Assembly: GCF_000165505.1 (NCBI RefSeq)
Contig: NC_014633.1
Location: 620,001-684,000, forward strand
From: Ilyobacter polytropus DSM 2926
GTDB lineage: Bacteria; Fusobacteriota; Fusobacteriia; Fusobacteriales; Fusobacteriaceae
Length of the DNA stretch: 64,000 nt
Reading direction: 5' to 3'
Position 1 is the first letter of the stretch. Every line of letters begins with the position of its first letter. The position numbers and the translations under genes are program-made. Shown here in pieces: positions 18,614 through 26,563 of this stretch. The notes under the pieces were generated by a model, which was not told the origin of the DNA, did no database searches, and worked only from the letters and a program-made list of their open reading frames with translations.

Positions 18614-20023
18614 ATGTTAGATAAAGTTCTTATTATTAACACTGGCGGAACGATAGGCATGGTTCACAGCGAAAAGGGAAACACCATGAGTCCCTTAAGA
18701 CCGGCCGAAAATTGGAATGAGATTGCCAAGGAACACCCTGTTCTTAAAGGCTTTGCAACTGACTATTATCAATTTCATCCACTTGTGGACTCCTCTGATA
18801 TTAACCCAGAAAGCTGGACAAAAATGGCTCAAGTGATCGAAACCAATTATAATAACTATAGGGGATTTGTTCTTCTTCACGGTACTGACACCATGTCGTA
18901 CACGGCATCTGCCTTATCATTCATGCTTAAAAATCTTGATAAACCGGTAATTATTACTGGAGCACAGGTGCCCCTAGAAAAGCCTAGGAGTGATGCTCTG
19001 CAAAACCTGGTTACCGCCATTCAAATAGCTGGAAATGAGTTTTATGGTATAAGACTTGTCCCTGAAGTCTGTATATTTTTCAGAGATACTCTTCTAAGAG
19101 GTAACAGAAGCAGAAAAAATGATGCCAGAAACTATTTTGGGTTTTCTTCTCCAAACTATCCATCACTGGCTGAGGCTGGGGCAGAACTTGGAATCAAGAA
19201 AAACAAGCTTTTAAAAAAATCCAAAGGTACTTTTCATATAGAAACTGCTTTGGACGACAGAGTAATAATAATTGAAATATTCCCCGGATTAAAACCTTCA
19301 TACTTAAAAAATATATTTGAGAGTATAGGGGATCTAAAAGGTGTTATCTTAAAAACCTATGGAAACGGGAATGCTCCTACCAACGTTGATTTTATAGATG
19401 TTATTAATTCTCTTACCTCTAGAGGTATCGTAGTTATAAACATTACACAGTGCACTACTGGTACTGTAAAAATGGGAATGTATGAGGCCAGCATTAAGCT
19501 TGTAGATGCAGGAGTAGTAAGTGGGCTAGACTTAACACCTGAAGCAGCACTGACAAAACTCATGTATCTCTTGGGTAAGACTGAGGATTCAGAAGAAGTA
19601 AAAAAACTCATGTCAATTGATATATGTGGAGAACAGACGCTCAATCATTATAATTTTAAGTTCACTCAAAATAGTCCTGCTAAAATTTGTAAATTTTCTT
19701 TTGAAATTCCAAAGGAGATAGCAGGTGGAGATATGATCGAAGCCGCCTTAAGGATAAAAAACCTTTCCCTGAAAAATAAAATAGACAAAATAAATATTAG
19801 AATTTCTATAGAGGGAGACAATTTTATTGAGAATATTGAAAAATTTCAGAGTATTAAAACCCTCAAAAAAAACAAGGATAATATAAATGAAGATATTCTT
19901 TTAAATTTTAATAAATGTGTCAAAAAAATAGCAGAAGAAAGCCGAGTGATAAAGATCACACTAGAGTCCGATGAGTCAATTGTATGGGGTGACGCGGTAT
20001 TCTCAATATATTCCGAGTGTTAG
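18614..20023 (+). CDS. Type I L-asparaginase with additional C-terminal domain
   Basis: A 469-residue protein. Residues ~1-340 are a cytoplasmic AnsA-type asparaginase: NTGGTIGM with the first catalytic Thr near residue 13, LLHGTDTMSY with the second Thr near residue 93, then TGAQVPLEKPRSDA. It hydrolyses asparagine to aspartate and ammonia. No signal peptide is visible. AnsA proteins are about 330-340 residues; here ~125 extra residues follow (from about QTLNHYNFKF) with alternating hydrophobic strands, suggesting an appended beta-sandwich domain I cannot name. Start supported by aaaggagggataa. Confidence 0.88.
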   Translation: MLDKVLIINTGGTIGMVHSEKGNTMSPLRPAENWNEIAKEHPVLKGFATDYYQFHPLVDSSDINPESWTKMAQVIETNYNNYRGFVLLHGTDTMSYTASALSFMLKNLDKPVIITGAQVPLEKPRSDALQNLVTAIQIAGNEFYGIRLVPEVCIFFRDTLLRGNRSRKNDARNYFGFSSPNYPSLAEAGAELGIKKNKLLKKSKGTFHIETALDDRVIIIEIFPGLKPSYLKNIFESIGDLKGVILKTYGNGNAPTNVDFIDVINSLTSRGIVVINITQCTTGTVKMGMYEASIKLVDAGVVSGLDLTPEAALTKLMYLLGKTEDSEEVKKLMSIDICGEQTLNHYNFKFTQNSPAKICKFSFEIPKEIAGGDMIEAALRIKNLSLKNKIDKINIRISIEGDNFIENIEKFQSIKTLKKNKDNINEDILLNFNKCVKKIAEESRVIKITLESDESIVWGDAVFSIYSEC

Positions 20024-20081
20024 CTAATGAGTAGTGCAAACCTTAAAATATATTCTAACTTTAAAATTAATATCACCTTTA

Positions 20082-20110
20082 TTGACAGCATGTAAATAAT
20101 GATGTATAAT
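20082..20110 (+). promoter_or_regulatory. Consensus sigma-70 promoter for the fluoride riboswitch transcript
   Basis: TTGACA (20082-20087), a 17-nt spacer and TATAAT (20105-20110) form a perfect consensus promoter ending ~20 nt before the aptamer. Confidence 0.92.
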
Positions 20111-20130
20111 ATTTAAAATAGAAAAATAAA

Positions 20131-20219
20131 AGGGGGATGAAGCTCTCCCGGAAAAATTCCAAATGCTTCTAATTACGGAGATGATGGCTTCTACAGAAAA
20201 AACTGTAGGAGCTTTTTTT
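20131..20219 (+). promoter_or_regulatory. Fluoride riboswitch (crcB motif) with terminator
   Basis: The aptamer (20131-20196) shows the crcB-motif core in order: gggggatgaagctctccc, a linker with the taat element, then gagatgatggcttctacag. The terminator is embedded at its 3' end: gcttctacag (20187-20196) pairs with ctgtaggagc (20203-20212), followed by seven T. The 5' arm of the terminator is part of the aptamer, so fluoride binding should prevent termination and turn the downstream antiporter on. Confidence 0.94.
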
Positions 20220-20236
20220 GTTAAAAGGGGTGAAAA

Positions 20237-21451
20237 ATGAAAACACTACTTTCTCTGGCTATTCTCCTTATAGGGGGACATTATGCCGGTAAAATTGCAG
20301 AAAAGATGAAACTTCCAAAACTAATGGGTATGATTATCTTCGGATGTATCGTCGGTCCTGCATACCTAAACCAGATAGACAGCCTTACCCTGCATATGAG
20401 TAAGGAATTAAAAAGTATAGCCTTGGTTACTGTTCTTATTACAGGAGGACTGGGAATAAGTACAGAACAATTGAAAAAAATGGGTCGTCCTGCTCTTTTA
20501 TTAAGCTTTATTCCAGCAGGACTTGAAGGCTTTGCAGTTGCCTTTGCAGCAATGAAACTTTTCGGATTTACTTTTATACAGGGTGGAATTTTAGGATTTA
20601 TAATATCTGCAGTGAGTCCTGCTGTACTGATTCCCTCTATGGTTGACCTTATAAGCAGAGGAATAGGTCAGAGAAAGGCCATACCTCAGATGATGTTAGC
20701 TGGAGGATCAGCAGATGACAGTATCGCAATAGCTCTTTTTACTACATTTATGAGTCTTTATCTTGGATCTTCTTCAGGAATAGCATCCAACTTATTGTTG
20801 GTGCCGGTCTCTATAGTTTTAGGAGTTTTTTCTGGTATCGCCGCGGCACTTTTATTAAAATTTTTATGTAAAATTACAAAAAATCCTATAACTCACTGTT
20901 TTTTAGTATTGGCAACCGGTGTTGGGATGAGAGTCTTAGAAGAATTAAAAATTCTTAAAATCAACTCCCTTATTGGGGTTATGGTCATGGGATTTGTTAT
21001 AAGTAACTACTGTGAAGAAGAGCTTGGAACTAGTTTAAAACAGACTCTAGGAAAGGTATGGCAGGTTGGACAGATATATCTGTTTACCCTTGTGGGTACT
21101 GCAATTAATCCTACTCTTATAGGAAATTTACTTATTCCTGGAACACTGGCCATTATGAGTGCCCTGGTAATTAGGTCAATAGGAACATGGATCTCGCTTA
21201 TCGGAACAGACTTAACATATAAAGAAAGATTATTTTGTGTTATTGCTTACCTCCCAAAGGCAACTGTGCAGTCTGCCAAGGCGGGTGTACCACTTCAAAT
21301 GGGAGTGGTCGGAGGCGAACTGATACAGGCTGTATCCATTCTGAGCGTCCTTATAACGGCTCCTATAGGGGCTATAGGCATAAAGCTCACAGCTATACCT
21401 CTATTAGAGCCAGAAAGCCAATTAAAAGTATCACAGGAATACCTAAAATAA
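20237..21451 (+). CDS. Cation:proton antiporter-family protein, fluoride-riboswitch controlled
   Basis: A 404-residue membrane protein with ~12 hydrophobic segments. It resembles the CPA/NhaP-type antiporter fold: KLPKLMGMIIFGCIVGP near the N-terminus and the ion-binding Asp-Asp pair in GGSADDSIAIALF (residues ~152-164). The fluoride riboswitch immediately upstream (aptamer end to ATG ~40 nt) implies a role in fluoride tolerance, either by exporting fluoride or HF-derived protons or by countering pH and Na+ disturbance. Antiporters are among the gene classes reported under this riboswitch; the direct substrate is not known. Ribosome site aaaaggggtg. A convergent terminator follows. Confidence 0.87.
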   Translation: MKTLLSLAILLIGGHYAGKIAEKMKLPKLMGMIIFGCIVGPAYLNQIDSLTLHMSKELKSIALVTVLITGGLGISTEQLKKMGRPALLLSFIPAGLEGFAVAFAAMKLFGFTFIQGGILGFIISAVSPAVLIPSMVDLISRGIGQRKAIPQMMLAGGSADDSIAIALFTTFMSLYLGSSSGIASNLLLVPVSIVLGVFSGIAAALLLKFLCKITKNPITHCFLVLATGVGMRVLEELKILKINSLIGVMVMGFVISNYCEEELGTSLKQTLGKVWQVGQIYLFTLVGTAINPTLIGNLLIPGTLAIMSALVIRSIGTWISLIGTDLTYKERLFCVIAYLPKATVQSAKAGVPLQMGVVGGELIQAVSILSVLITAPIGAIGIKLTAIPLLEPESQLKVSQEYLK

Positions 21452-21464
21452 ACTGTTTCAAGCA

Positions 21465-21498
21465 AAAGTAGTCCGGTGAATATTCACCGGACTACTTT
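21465..21498. terminator. Bidirectional terminator
   Basis: Perfect 16-bp inverted repeat (21465-21480 with 21483-21498) between the converging antiporter and sensor-kinase genes. Confidence 0.82.
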
Positions 21499-21544
21499 GT
21501 TTATCTGCTAGTCTCCATTTTTAGTAACTTATTCAAAAGATATT

Positions 21545-22942
21545 TTATGATTTCTTCAGAGTAAAGAAAAACTCAACACCGTCTGCGAGGTTATGAACTC
21601 CATAGTCAGAGTTATGAATATCCAATATTTTCTTTACTATAGAGAGCCCTAATCCTGTTCCGCCATACTTTCTAGTTCTGGCTTTATCAAGTTTGAAGAA
21701 AGGTTTCCATATGTCATTGATTTTATCTTCTGGAATTTTATCTCCACTATTATAAATCCTTATTTTAAGAAAGCCATCTTTTGCAGTTCCCGTTATTTTG
21801 ATTTCCCCATTTTCAGGAACATAGGTAACAGCATTACTAAAAAAGTTTTCCAAAACTCTTTCAACGAGTTTTATATCTCCATAAACTTCTTCATTTTTCA
21901 ATAAAAAATTCAATTTAACTTTTTTCTCCTTAAAGTCATAGGAGTAGTTTTCCAGTACATTTTCTACAAGTGAGTCTATTCTGAAAGATTCCATTTGGGC
22001 TTTTTTGTATCCCGCTTCTATTTCTGAAAAATACAGAAGTTCTTTTACTATTTTTTCCATGTTTTCAACTTCTTCTACAATAGTCGAACAGTATTCCTCA
22101 ATCTCTTCACCGCAAGCTACTCCTTCGAGGAGTCCTTCTGCATATACCCTCATGATGGCAAGGGGTGTCTTGAGTTCATGATTTACACTAGATATAAAGC
22201 TACGCCTCATTATTTCCAGTTTTCTTTCGTTTTCTAGGTCAATCTCTAGCTGAGTATTGGCATTTTTAAGATTTCCAATGGCACTTTCAAGCTTTTCAGA
22301 CATAGTATTTATACTTTCCCCTAGACTTTCAAGTTCATTTCCAGTTTTTATATCCACTTTTTCATCAAAATTGAGTCTCGATATATTCTTGGCATTTTTT
22401 TCTAGACGAATAATTGGTTTAGAAACCTTATTAGAAAATATATATGAAACAGCCAGGGATAAGAAAGCAACAAGAAAAAAACTATAGTAATAAAATTCCC
22501 TGCTTATTTTTACAGAATTCTCTACAGAAGATACCGGGGTTGTTATAACTAAAAACATCTGATTTGTTATTTTTGTTATATTGACCAGAAGGTTTATTCC
22601 CTGTTCTTTCTGATATACTTTCTCTATATTGGCACCGATCTCCACATCAGCCCAGTCTAAATCGTCTAAAATTCCCCTCACATCGTCATCTATACGGTAC
22701 TGATACCTGTCCTCCATATTGAGAAAATAAACCTCTATATTGCTCTCCCTCTTTAGCCTAGGAATGTTTATGTTGCCGTCTCCTTCTGTGAGAAGTGTTG
22801 ATATTTTATGAAGTTCTTCCTTTTTTTTGTTTAAAGAGTAGCTATCTAGAAGCGTCGCATTCAAAAGATATATCAGAAATATGGGCAGTATGGATATTAT
22901 CATCATATAAAAAAATATATCCCTGCTTATTTTACCTTTCAT
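21545..22942 (-). CDS. Membrane sensor histidine kinase
   Basis: A 465-residue kinase. TM1 (residues ~10-30), a periplasmic sensor loop (~35-150), TM2 (~152-170), HAMP (~172-225), then the dimerisation domain with phosphorylatable His255 in FISSVNHELKTPLA. The ATPase domain has the N-box FFSNAV and G-box KYGGTGLGLSIVKK. Partner of the OmpR-type regulator just upstream: its ATG overlaps the regulator stop codon by one base, implying coupling. The signal is unknown. The neighbouring pair of small exported proteins suggests envelope sensing of CpxA type (inference). Confidence 0.92.
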   Translation of the reverse strand: MKGKISRDIFFYMMIISILPIFLIYLLNATLLDSYSLNKKKEELHKISTLLTEGDGNINIPRLKRESNIEVYFLNMEDRYQYRIDDDVRGILDDLDWADVEIGANIEKVYQKEQGINLLVNITKITNQMFLVITTPVSSVENSVKISREFYYYSFFLVAFLSLAVSYIFSNKVSKPIIRLEKNAKNISRLNFDEKVDIKTGNELESLGESINTMSEKLESAIGNLKNANTQLEIDLENERKLEIMRRSFISSVNHELKTPLAIMRVYAEGLLEGVACGEEIEEYCSTIVEEVENMEKIVKELLYFSEIEAGYKKAQMESFRIDSLVENVLENYSYDFKEKKVKLNFLLKNEEVYGDIKLVERVLENFFSNAVTYVPENGEIKITGTAKDGFLKIRIYNSGDKIPEDKINDIWKPFFKLDKARTRKYGGTGLGLSIVKKILDIHNSDYGVHNLADGVEFFFTLKKS

Positions 22943-23604
22943 TATTCCTCCTCAAACCTATACCCAACTCCACGAACAGTCTTAATATGTTTCCCTTTAA
23001 GTTTTTTACGCAGCTGTTTTACATGGGTGTCCACAGTTCGAAGGTCTCCATAATAATCAAAACCCCATATCTGGTTTAAAAATCTCTCTCTGGAAATAGC
23101 AATATCTTTGTTTTCAACCATCATAAGGAGCATATCATACTCCTTTGGAGTCAAATCCAAAATTTCATCAAAAAAAATTACCCGATGGCTACTAGAGTCA
23201 ATTTCTAATTTACCAACTTTTAAGCTATTCTCTTCTGTTTTAGTATCTTTTCTTTTTAACAGCACCTTGACTCTTGCTAAGAGTATTTTAAGGCTGAAGG
23301 GCTTAGTTATATATTCATCCGCCCCTAGATCAAATCCAAACAGCTCGTCATCCTCAGTACTTCTTGCAGTCAACATTATAATTGGAATTTTAGACTCTTT
23401 TCTTATTTTCCTGCATATAGTCCATCCGTCAATTTTGGGAACCATAACATCTAAAATTGCCAGATCAAAAGTATTCTCGTAAAATAATTCTAAAGCTTCT
23501 TCTCCGTCGCAGGCCTCTATAACCTCATAACCGGCTTTTACAAGAAAGTTCTTTACCACCTTTCTCATTTTATCCTCATCTTCTAAAAGTAAAATTCTTT
23601 CCAT
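22942..23604 (-). CDS. OmpR-family response regulator
   Basis: A 220-residue DNA-binding regulator. The receiver domain has Asp52 in LAILDVMVPKIDGW, the acidic pocket EDED near residues 8-11, and the conserved TKPF lysine motif. The C-terminal winged helix ends KTVRGVGYRFEEE. First gene of a regulator-kinase operon; start supported by aaggaggtatatta. A terminator lies between it and the lipoprotein gene upstream, so it probably has its own promoter in 23610-23655. Confidence 0.93.
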   Translation of the reverse strand: MERILLLEDEDKMRKVVKNFLVKAGYEVIEACDGEEALELFYENTFDLAILDVMVPKIDGWTICRKIRKESKIPIIMLTARSTEDDELFGFDLGADEYITKPFSLKILLARVKVLLKRKDTKTEENSLKVGKLEIDSSSHRVIFFDEILDLTPKEYDMLLMMVENKDIAISRERFLNQIWGFDYYGDLRTVDTHVKQLRKKLKGKHIKTVRGVGYRFEEE

Positions 23605-23657
23605 TAATATACCTCCTTATGCCTTGAGTCAATTATATAATGAAATCAAAAAAAACA

Positions 23658-23690
23658 CAAAAAGGGCTTTGAAAAGCCCCTTTTAAAAAT
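23658..23690 (-). terminator. Terminator between lipoprotein and response-regulator genes
   Basis: On the minus strand, aaaaggggct/agccctttt with a short loop and a following T-rich tract separates the small exported-protein genes from the two-component genes. Confidence 0.8.
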
Positions 23691-23695
23691 TTTTA

Positions 23696-24079
23696 TTAAA
23701 GCGTTGTATTTATCTCAAGACTTCGGTACTGAATAAGTCCTTTTATCATTCCGATCTCTTTGGTAATATCCTTAAGCACTTCAGAAGATTTAGGATACTT
23801 TGACATCTCGTCGGCACTGGTCTGAAGTTTTAAAAGTTTGCCATATAATTCTTCTAGCTGTGGATCATCCATTGACTTCGCCGAATTTATATAGCAAGTC
23901 ACTTCGTGTGATCTATTTTCTTCTGCTACAAACTCAATATTTTCTTCCTGAATTTCCTCTGCTTCTACAGAATTATTTTGGATGTCACTCATTTCTTTTT
24001 TATCTGAATTCAGACTGCCGTCATTATTACATGCTGATAAAGAAATAATAATTAAAAATACTGCCATAAATTTTTTCAT
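23696..24079 (-). CDS. Small lipoprotein of unknown function
   Basis: A 127-residue lipoprotein precursor: signal MKKFMAVFLIIIS and lipobox LSAC (Cys17). Then an acidic low-complexity linker (EAEEIQEENIEFVAEEN) and a helical C-terminal domain of about 50 residues. The C-terminus (DITKEIGMIKGLIQY) resembles that of the protein just upstream (LTQRAGELKGKLEYI), so the two may be paralogues. Position beside a two-component system recalls CpxP/Spy-type periplasmic stress proteins, but no LTxxQ motif is present and the function is not known. Confidence 0.75.
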   Translation of the reverse strand: MKKFMAVFLIIISLSACNNDGSLNSDKKEMSDIQNNSVEAEEIQEENIEFVAEENRSHEVTCYINSAKSMDDPQLEELYGKLLKLQTSADEMSKYPKSSEVLKDITKEIGMIKGLIQYRSLEINTTL

Positions 24080-24098
24080 CGTACCTCCTCCTGTTGTA

Positions 24099-24401
24099 TT
24101 AGTTTTTACTCAAAACGATATATTCTAGTTTCCCCTTTAGCTCTCCGGCTCTTTGAGTTAGAACCTTTATAGAATCCCAATCTTTATCAGATTTTTCATT
24201 TTCTTTTATTAGATCAGCTTCTACAACTCTAAGTTCCTTAACTATGGCCTTTATATTAGGCTGTGAAGATCCTTCATACATCGTTATTACTTCTTCTGTG
24301 CAGACAGGTATCTCTTTGCTCAAATTCAGATTCATCCCCGCAAATGCAGCAGTTGCAATAAACAACAGACAGGCACTCAGCGGTAAAAGATTTTTTCTCA
24401 T
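24099..24401 (-). CDS. Small exported helical protein
   Basis: A 100-residue protein with a signal peptide cleaved after about AAFAG (MRKNLLPLSACLLFIATAAFA). The mature part of ~78 residues is predicted helical with many charged residues (KELRVVEADLIKENEKSDKDW). A single Cys lies in the mature N-terminus (VCTEE). It precedes the lipoprotein gene by 19 nt, so the two are probably cotranscribed. No family recognised; a periplasmic chaperone or sensor-accessory role is only a guess from context. Confidence 0.72.
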   Translation of the reverse strand: MRKNLLPLSACLLFIATAAFAGMNLNLSKEIPVCTEEVITMYEGSSQPNIKAIVKELRVVEADLIKENEKSDKDWDSIKVLTQRAGELKGKLEYIVLSKN

Positions 24402-24605
24402 AATGTAACATCCTCCTGTATTTCATTTTATAAAGATATATTATTCTATAAATGTGATGTTCCATTGAGGTTTTCTTAAAAGTTTTAGGGTTTTATACAT
24501 TTTTTTTAATTATTTCTTTTAAAAATCGACTAAAACTAGTAAAATTAAGATATATAACGAAAATTTAAGTTCTTATTTAAAAAGCATATTTTAGGGAGGA
24601 TGATC

Positions 24606-25499
24606 ATGAAAAAATTTTTAATCTTTTTTTCTCTACTTATTTTTATTGGGTGCGAAACTTTGGATATACCATCGAAAACTCCTGAAAAATTACCAGAGGT
24701 AGAAACCGAAATAAAAGAAGAGATAAAAGAAGAAATTAAAACAGAAATTGAAGAAGAAGAACCTTCAAAAACCTATGAAATAAAAAACAATGAAATACTT
24801 TTTTATTCAAAGGAGCAAAAGGTCATCAAGAGAATTGATCTGATAAAGAGGCGTGAAGAAGAATTCAATGATAACGAGATTCTTTTTTCAACCAGCCCTA
24901 TTCCGTCATCTTATGAAAAAATTCTTAAAAATAACACTCAAATACAGAGGGTATCAAACTCCTTTGGGAAAAACAAACTCATAAAAAGTTCAAAGGTATA
25001 TTTGTACGGATATCTCGACAACACGATTTTGTACGAATATGATTCCCTTATGAGGCTTTCGTCAGAGAAGTATATTGACCCTCAGGGAAAATTATATACA
25101 AAAAAGAGTTATAACTACAACAACAACTATAGAGTCATCGAAAAAAAAATCTTTGATGCAAAGGGAGCTTTTTTAGAAGAGGAGGTTTTTTCCTATACCG
25201 GGGGAACTCTTTCAAAAGTAACAGTACTTTCCGGTGACGGGAAAATATTAAGTACTAAGAATTTCATTTATGATAATTCTGGAACTCTTAAAGAAGAAAG
25301 GTTTATTAGTGGGAAAATAAATACAAGACTGGTTTATAAAAAGGACAGTTTAGGAAGAGTCGACAGAATTTCTGAGTACTCCTCAGGGAAGTATAGGGGA
25401 TACTATAAACTTATTTATGATTCTAAAGAGAGATTAACTGAAAAAAGATTTTACTCTACAGATCAGGCTGTTGTCTCTAGAGAAATATATAAATACTAA
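24606..25499 (+). CDS. Lipoprotein with YD-like repeats
   Basis: A 297-residue lipoprotein: MKKFLIFFSLLIF then lipobox FIGC (Cys16). An acidic spacer of repeated (E/K)IKEE units (residues ~35-55) follows, then, from about residue 125, successive beta-strand units such as YEYDSLMRLSSEKY, YDNSGTLKEERF and YDSKERLTEKRFY. These resemble degenerate RHS/YD or toxin-antitoxin MORN-like repeats. Likely envelope-anchored with a beta-solenoid or barrel-like extracytoplasmic domain; ligand unknown. The ATG at 24606 was chosen since agggagg ends right at the upstream ATG (24600), leaving no spacing for that one. Confidence 0.78.
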   Translation: MKKFLIFFSLLIFIGCETLDIPSKTPEKLPEVETEIKEEIKEEIKTEIEEEEPSKTYEIKNNEILFYSKEQKVIKRIDLIKRREEEFNDNEILFSTSPIPSSYEKILKNNTQIQRVSNSFGKNKLIKSSKVYLYGYLDNTILYEYDSLMRLSSEKYIDPQGKLYTKKSYNYNNNYRVIEKKIFDAKGAFLEEEVFSYTGGTLSKVTVLSGDGKILSTKNFIYDNSGTLKEERFISGKINTRLVYKKDSLGRVDRISEYSSGKYRGYYKLIYDSKERLTEKRFYSTDQAVVSREIYKY

Positions 25500-25596
25500 T
25501 AATTTTATTTTAATAGCTAAAAATCATTTAGTATATATTTAATCTACCAGAAAAATAACTTAGTGATTCTATATTAGAATTTAATTTGAATAAAGC

Positions 25597-25622
25597 AAAA
25601 GAGCTGCTATCGCAGCTCTTTT
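25597..25622. terminator. Bidirectional terminator
   Basis: Inverted repeat aaaagagctgc/gcagctcttt between the converging lipoprotein and MscS genes, overlapping the MscS stop codon. Confidence 0.88.
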
Positions 25623-26439
25623 ACTTTTCCATATTTTTAGGATTAAAATTAACATCCATTTGAGGAAACGGTATCTCTATTTTTTCTCTGTCAAAAATTT
25701 CTTTGGCTTTTTCAATTGAATCAAAATATACTGTCCAGTAGTCTGCAGTCCTACACCACACTCTGTAAGTTATATTTACAGAAGAATCTCCTAATTCTTT
25801 TACCCTTATAGTGATAGGGTCATCTTTCAATACTTTTTCATGTGAATGGGCTATCTCGTTTAAAAATGAAATAGCTTTCTTAAAATCATCTCCATAGGAA
25901 ATTCCAAAATCAATATCTACTCTTCTTTTATCATTTTTGGAATAGTTGATCAATGAGTTATTAGACAATTCTCCATTAGGAATTATGATTTTTTTGTTGT
26001 CTGGAGTATTCAAAACTGTATAAAATATCTGAATCCCTTCAACAGTTCCTGAATGACCTGCCGCCTCTATATAGTGACCTATCTCAAAAGGCTTAAAAAT
26101 AAGGATAAGAACTCCTCCTGCAAAATTTGACAAACTTCCCTGTAAGGCTAGACCTACTGCAAAAGTTGCCGCACCTAGAATTGCAACAAGTGATGTCATC
26201 TGGATTCCCACTACAGATGCTGTTATTATTACCAAAATAACATAGCTCAGAGATCGTAAGCATGATACTGCAAAGGAATGTACCATAGGGTCTGTCTTTC
26301 TCTTATACATTGCCTTATGAACCAATGCCATAATGTTATTAATGACAAATTTACCGATTATGAAAATAACTATCGCCCCTAGTAACTTCATGAAAAGATC
26401 AGCAAAGTTACTTGTGATAAAAAGCTTCATGTTCTCCAT
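25621..26439 (-). CDS. mscS: Small-conductance mechanosensitive channel (MscS)
   Basis: A 272-residue channel close in length to E. coli MscS. Three N-terminal membrane helices; TM3 carries the glycine/alanine-rich pore segment GAATFAVGLALQGSLSNFAGG (residues ~94-114, given in part). The beta domain follows (IEAAGHSGTVEGIQIFYT) and then the cytoplasmic cage (ISYGDDFKKA). It opens under membrane tension and releases solutes in hypoosmotic shock. One of three MscS-type proteins in the window. Start after aggggggtatat. Confidence 0.93.
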   Translation of the reverse strand: MENMKLFITSNFADLFMKLLGAIVIFIIGKFVINNIMALVHKAMYKRKTDPMVHSFAVSCLRSLSYVILVIITASVVGIQMTSLVAILGAATFAVGLALQGSLSNFAGGVLILIFKPFEIGHYIEAAGHSGTVEGIQIFYTVLNTPDNKKIIIPNGELSNNSLINYSKNDKRRVDIDFGISYGDDFKKAISFLNEIAHSHEKVLKDDPITIRVKELGDSSVNITYRVWCRTADYWTVYFDSIEKAKEIFDREKIEIPFPQMDVNFNPKNMEK

Positions 26440-26513
26440 ATATACCCCCCTAAATTTTTATGTTATAGATATATACATTTTTCTAATAAAATTCCTTTTA
26501 TTTTCTTAAAGTA

Positions 26514-26550
26514 AAAAAACCTCCATCAGATAAAATCTGAAGAAGGTTTT
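26514..26550 (-). terminator. Terminator of the glutamine synthetase gene
   Basis: Minus-strand stem aaaaccttcttcagat / atctgatggaggtttt followed by a T run, 14 nt after the stop. Confidence 0.9.
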
Positions 26551-26563
26551 CCATTGATTTTGA

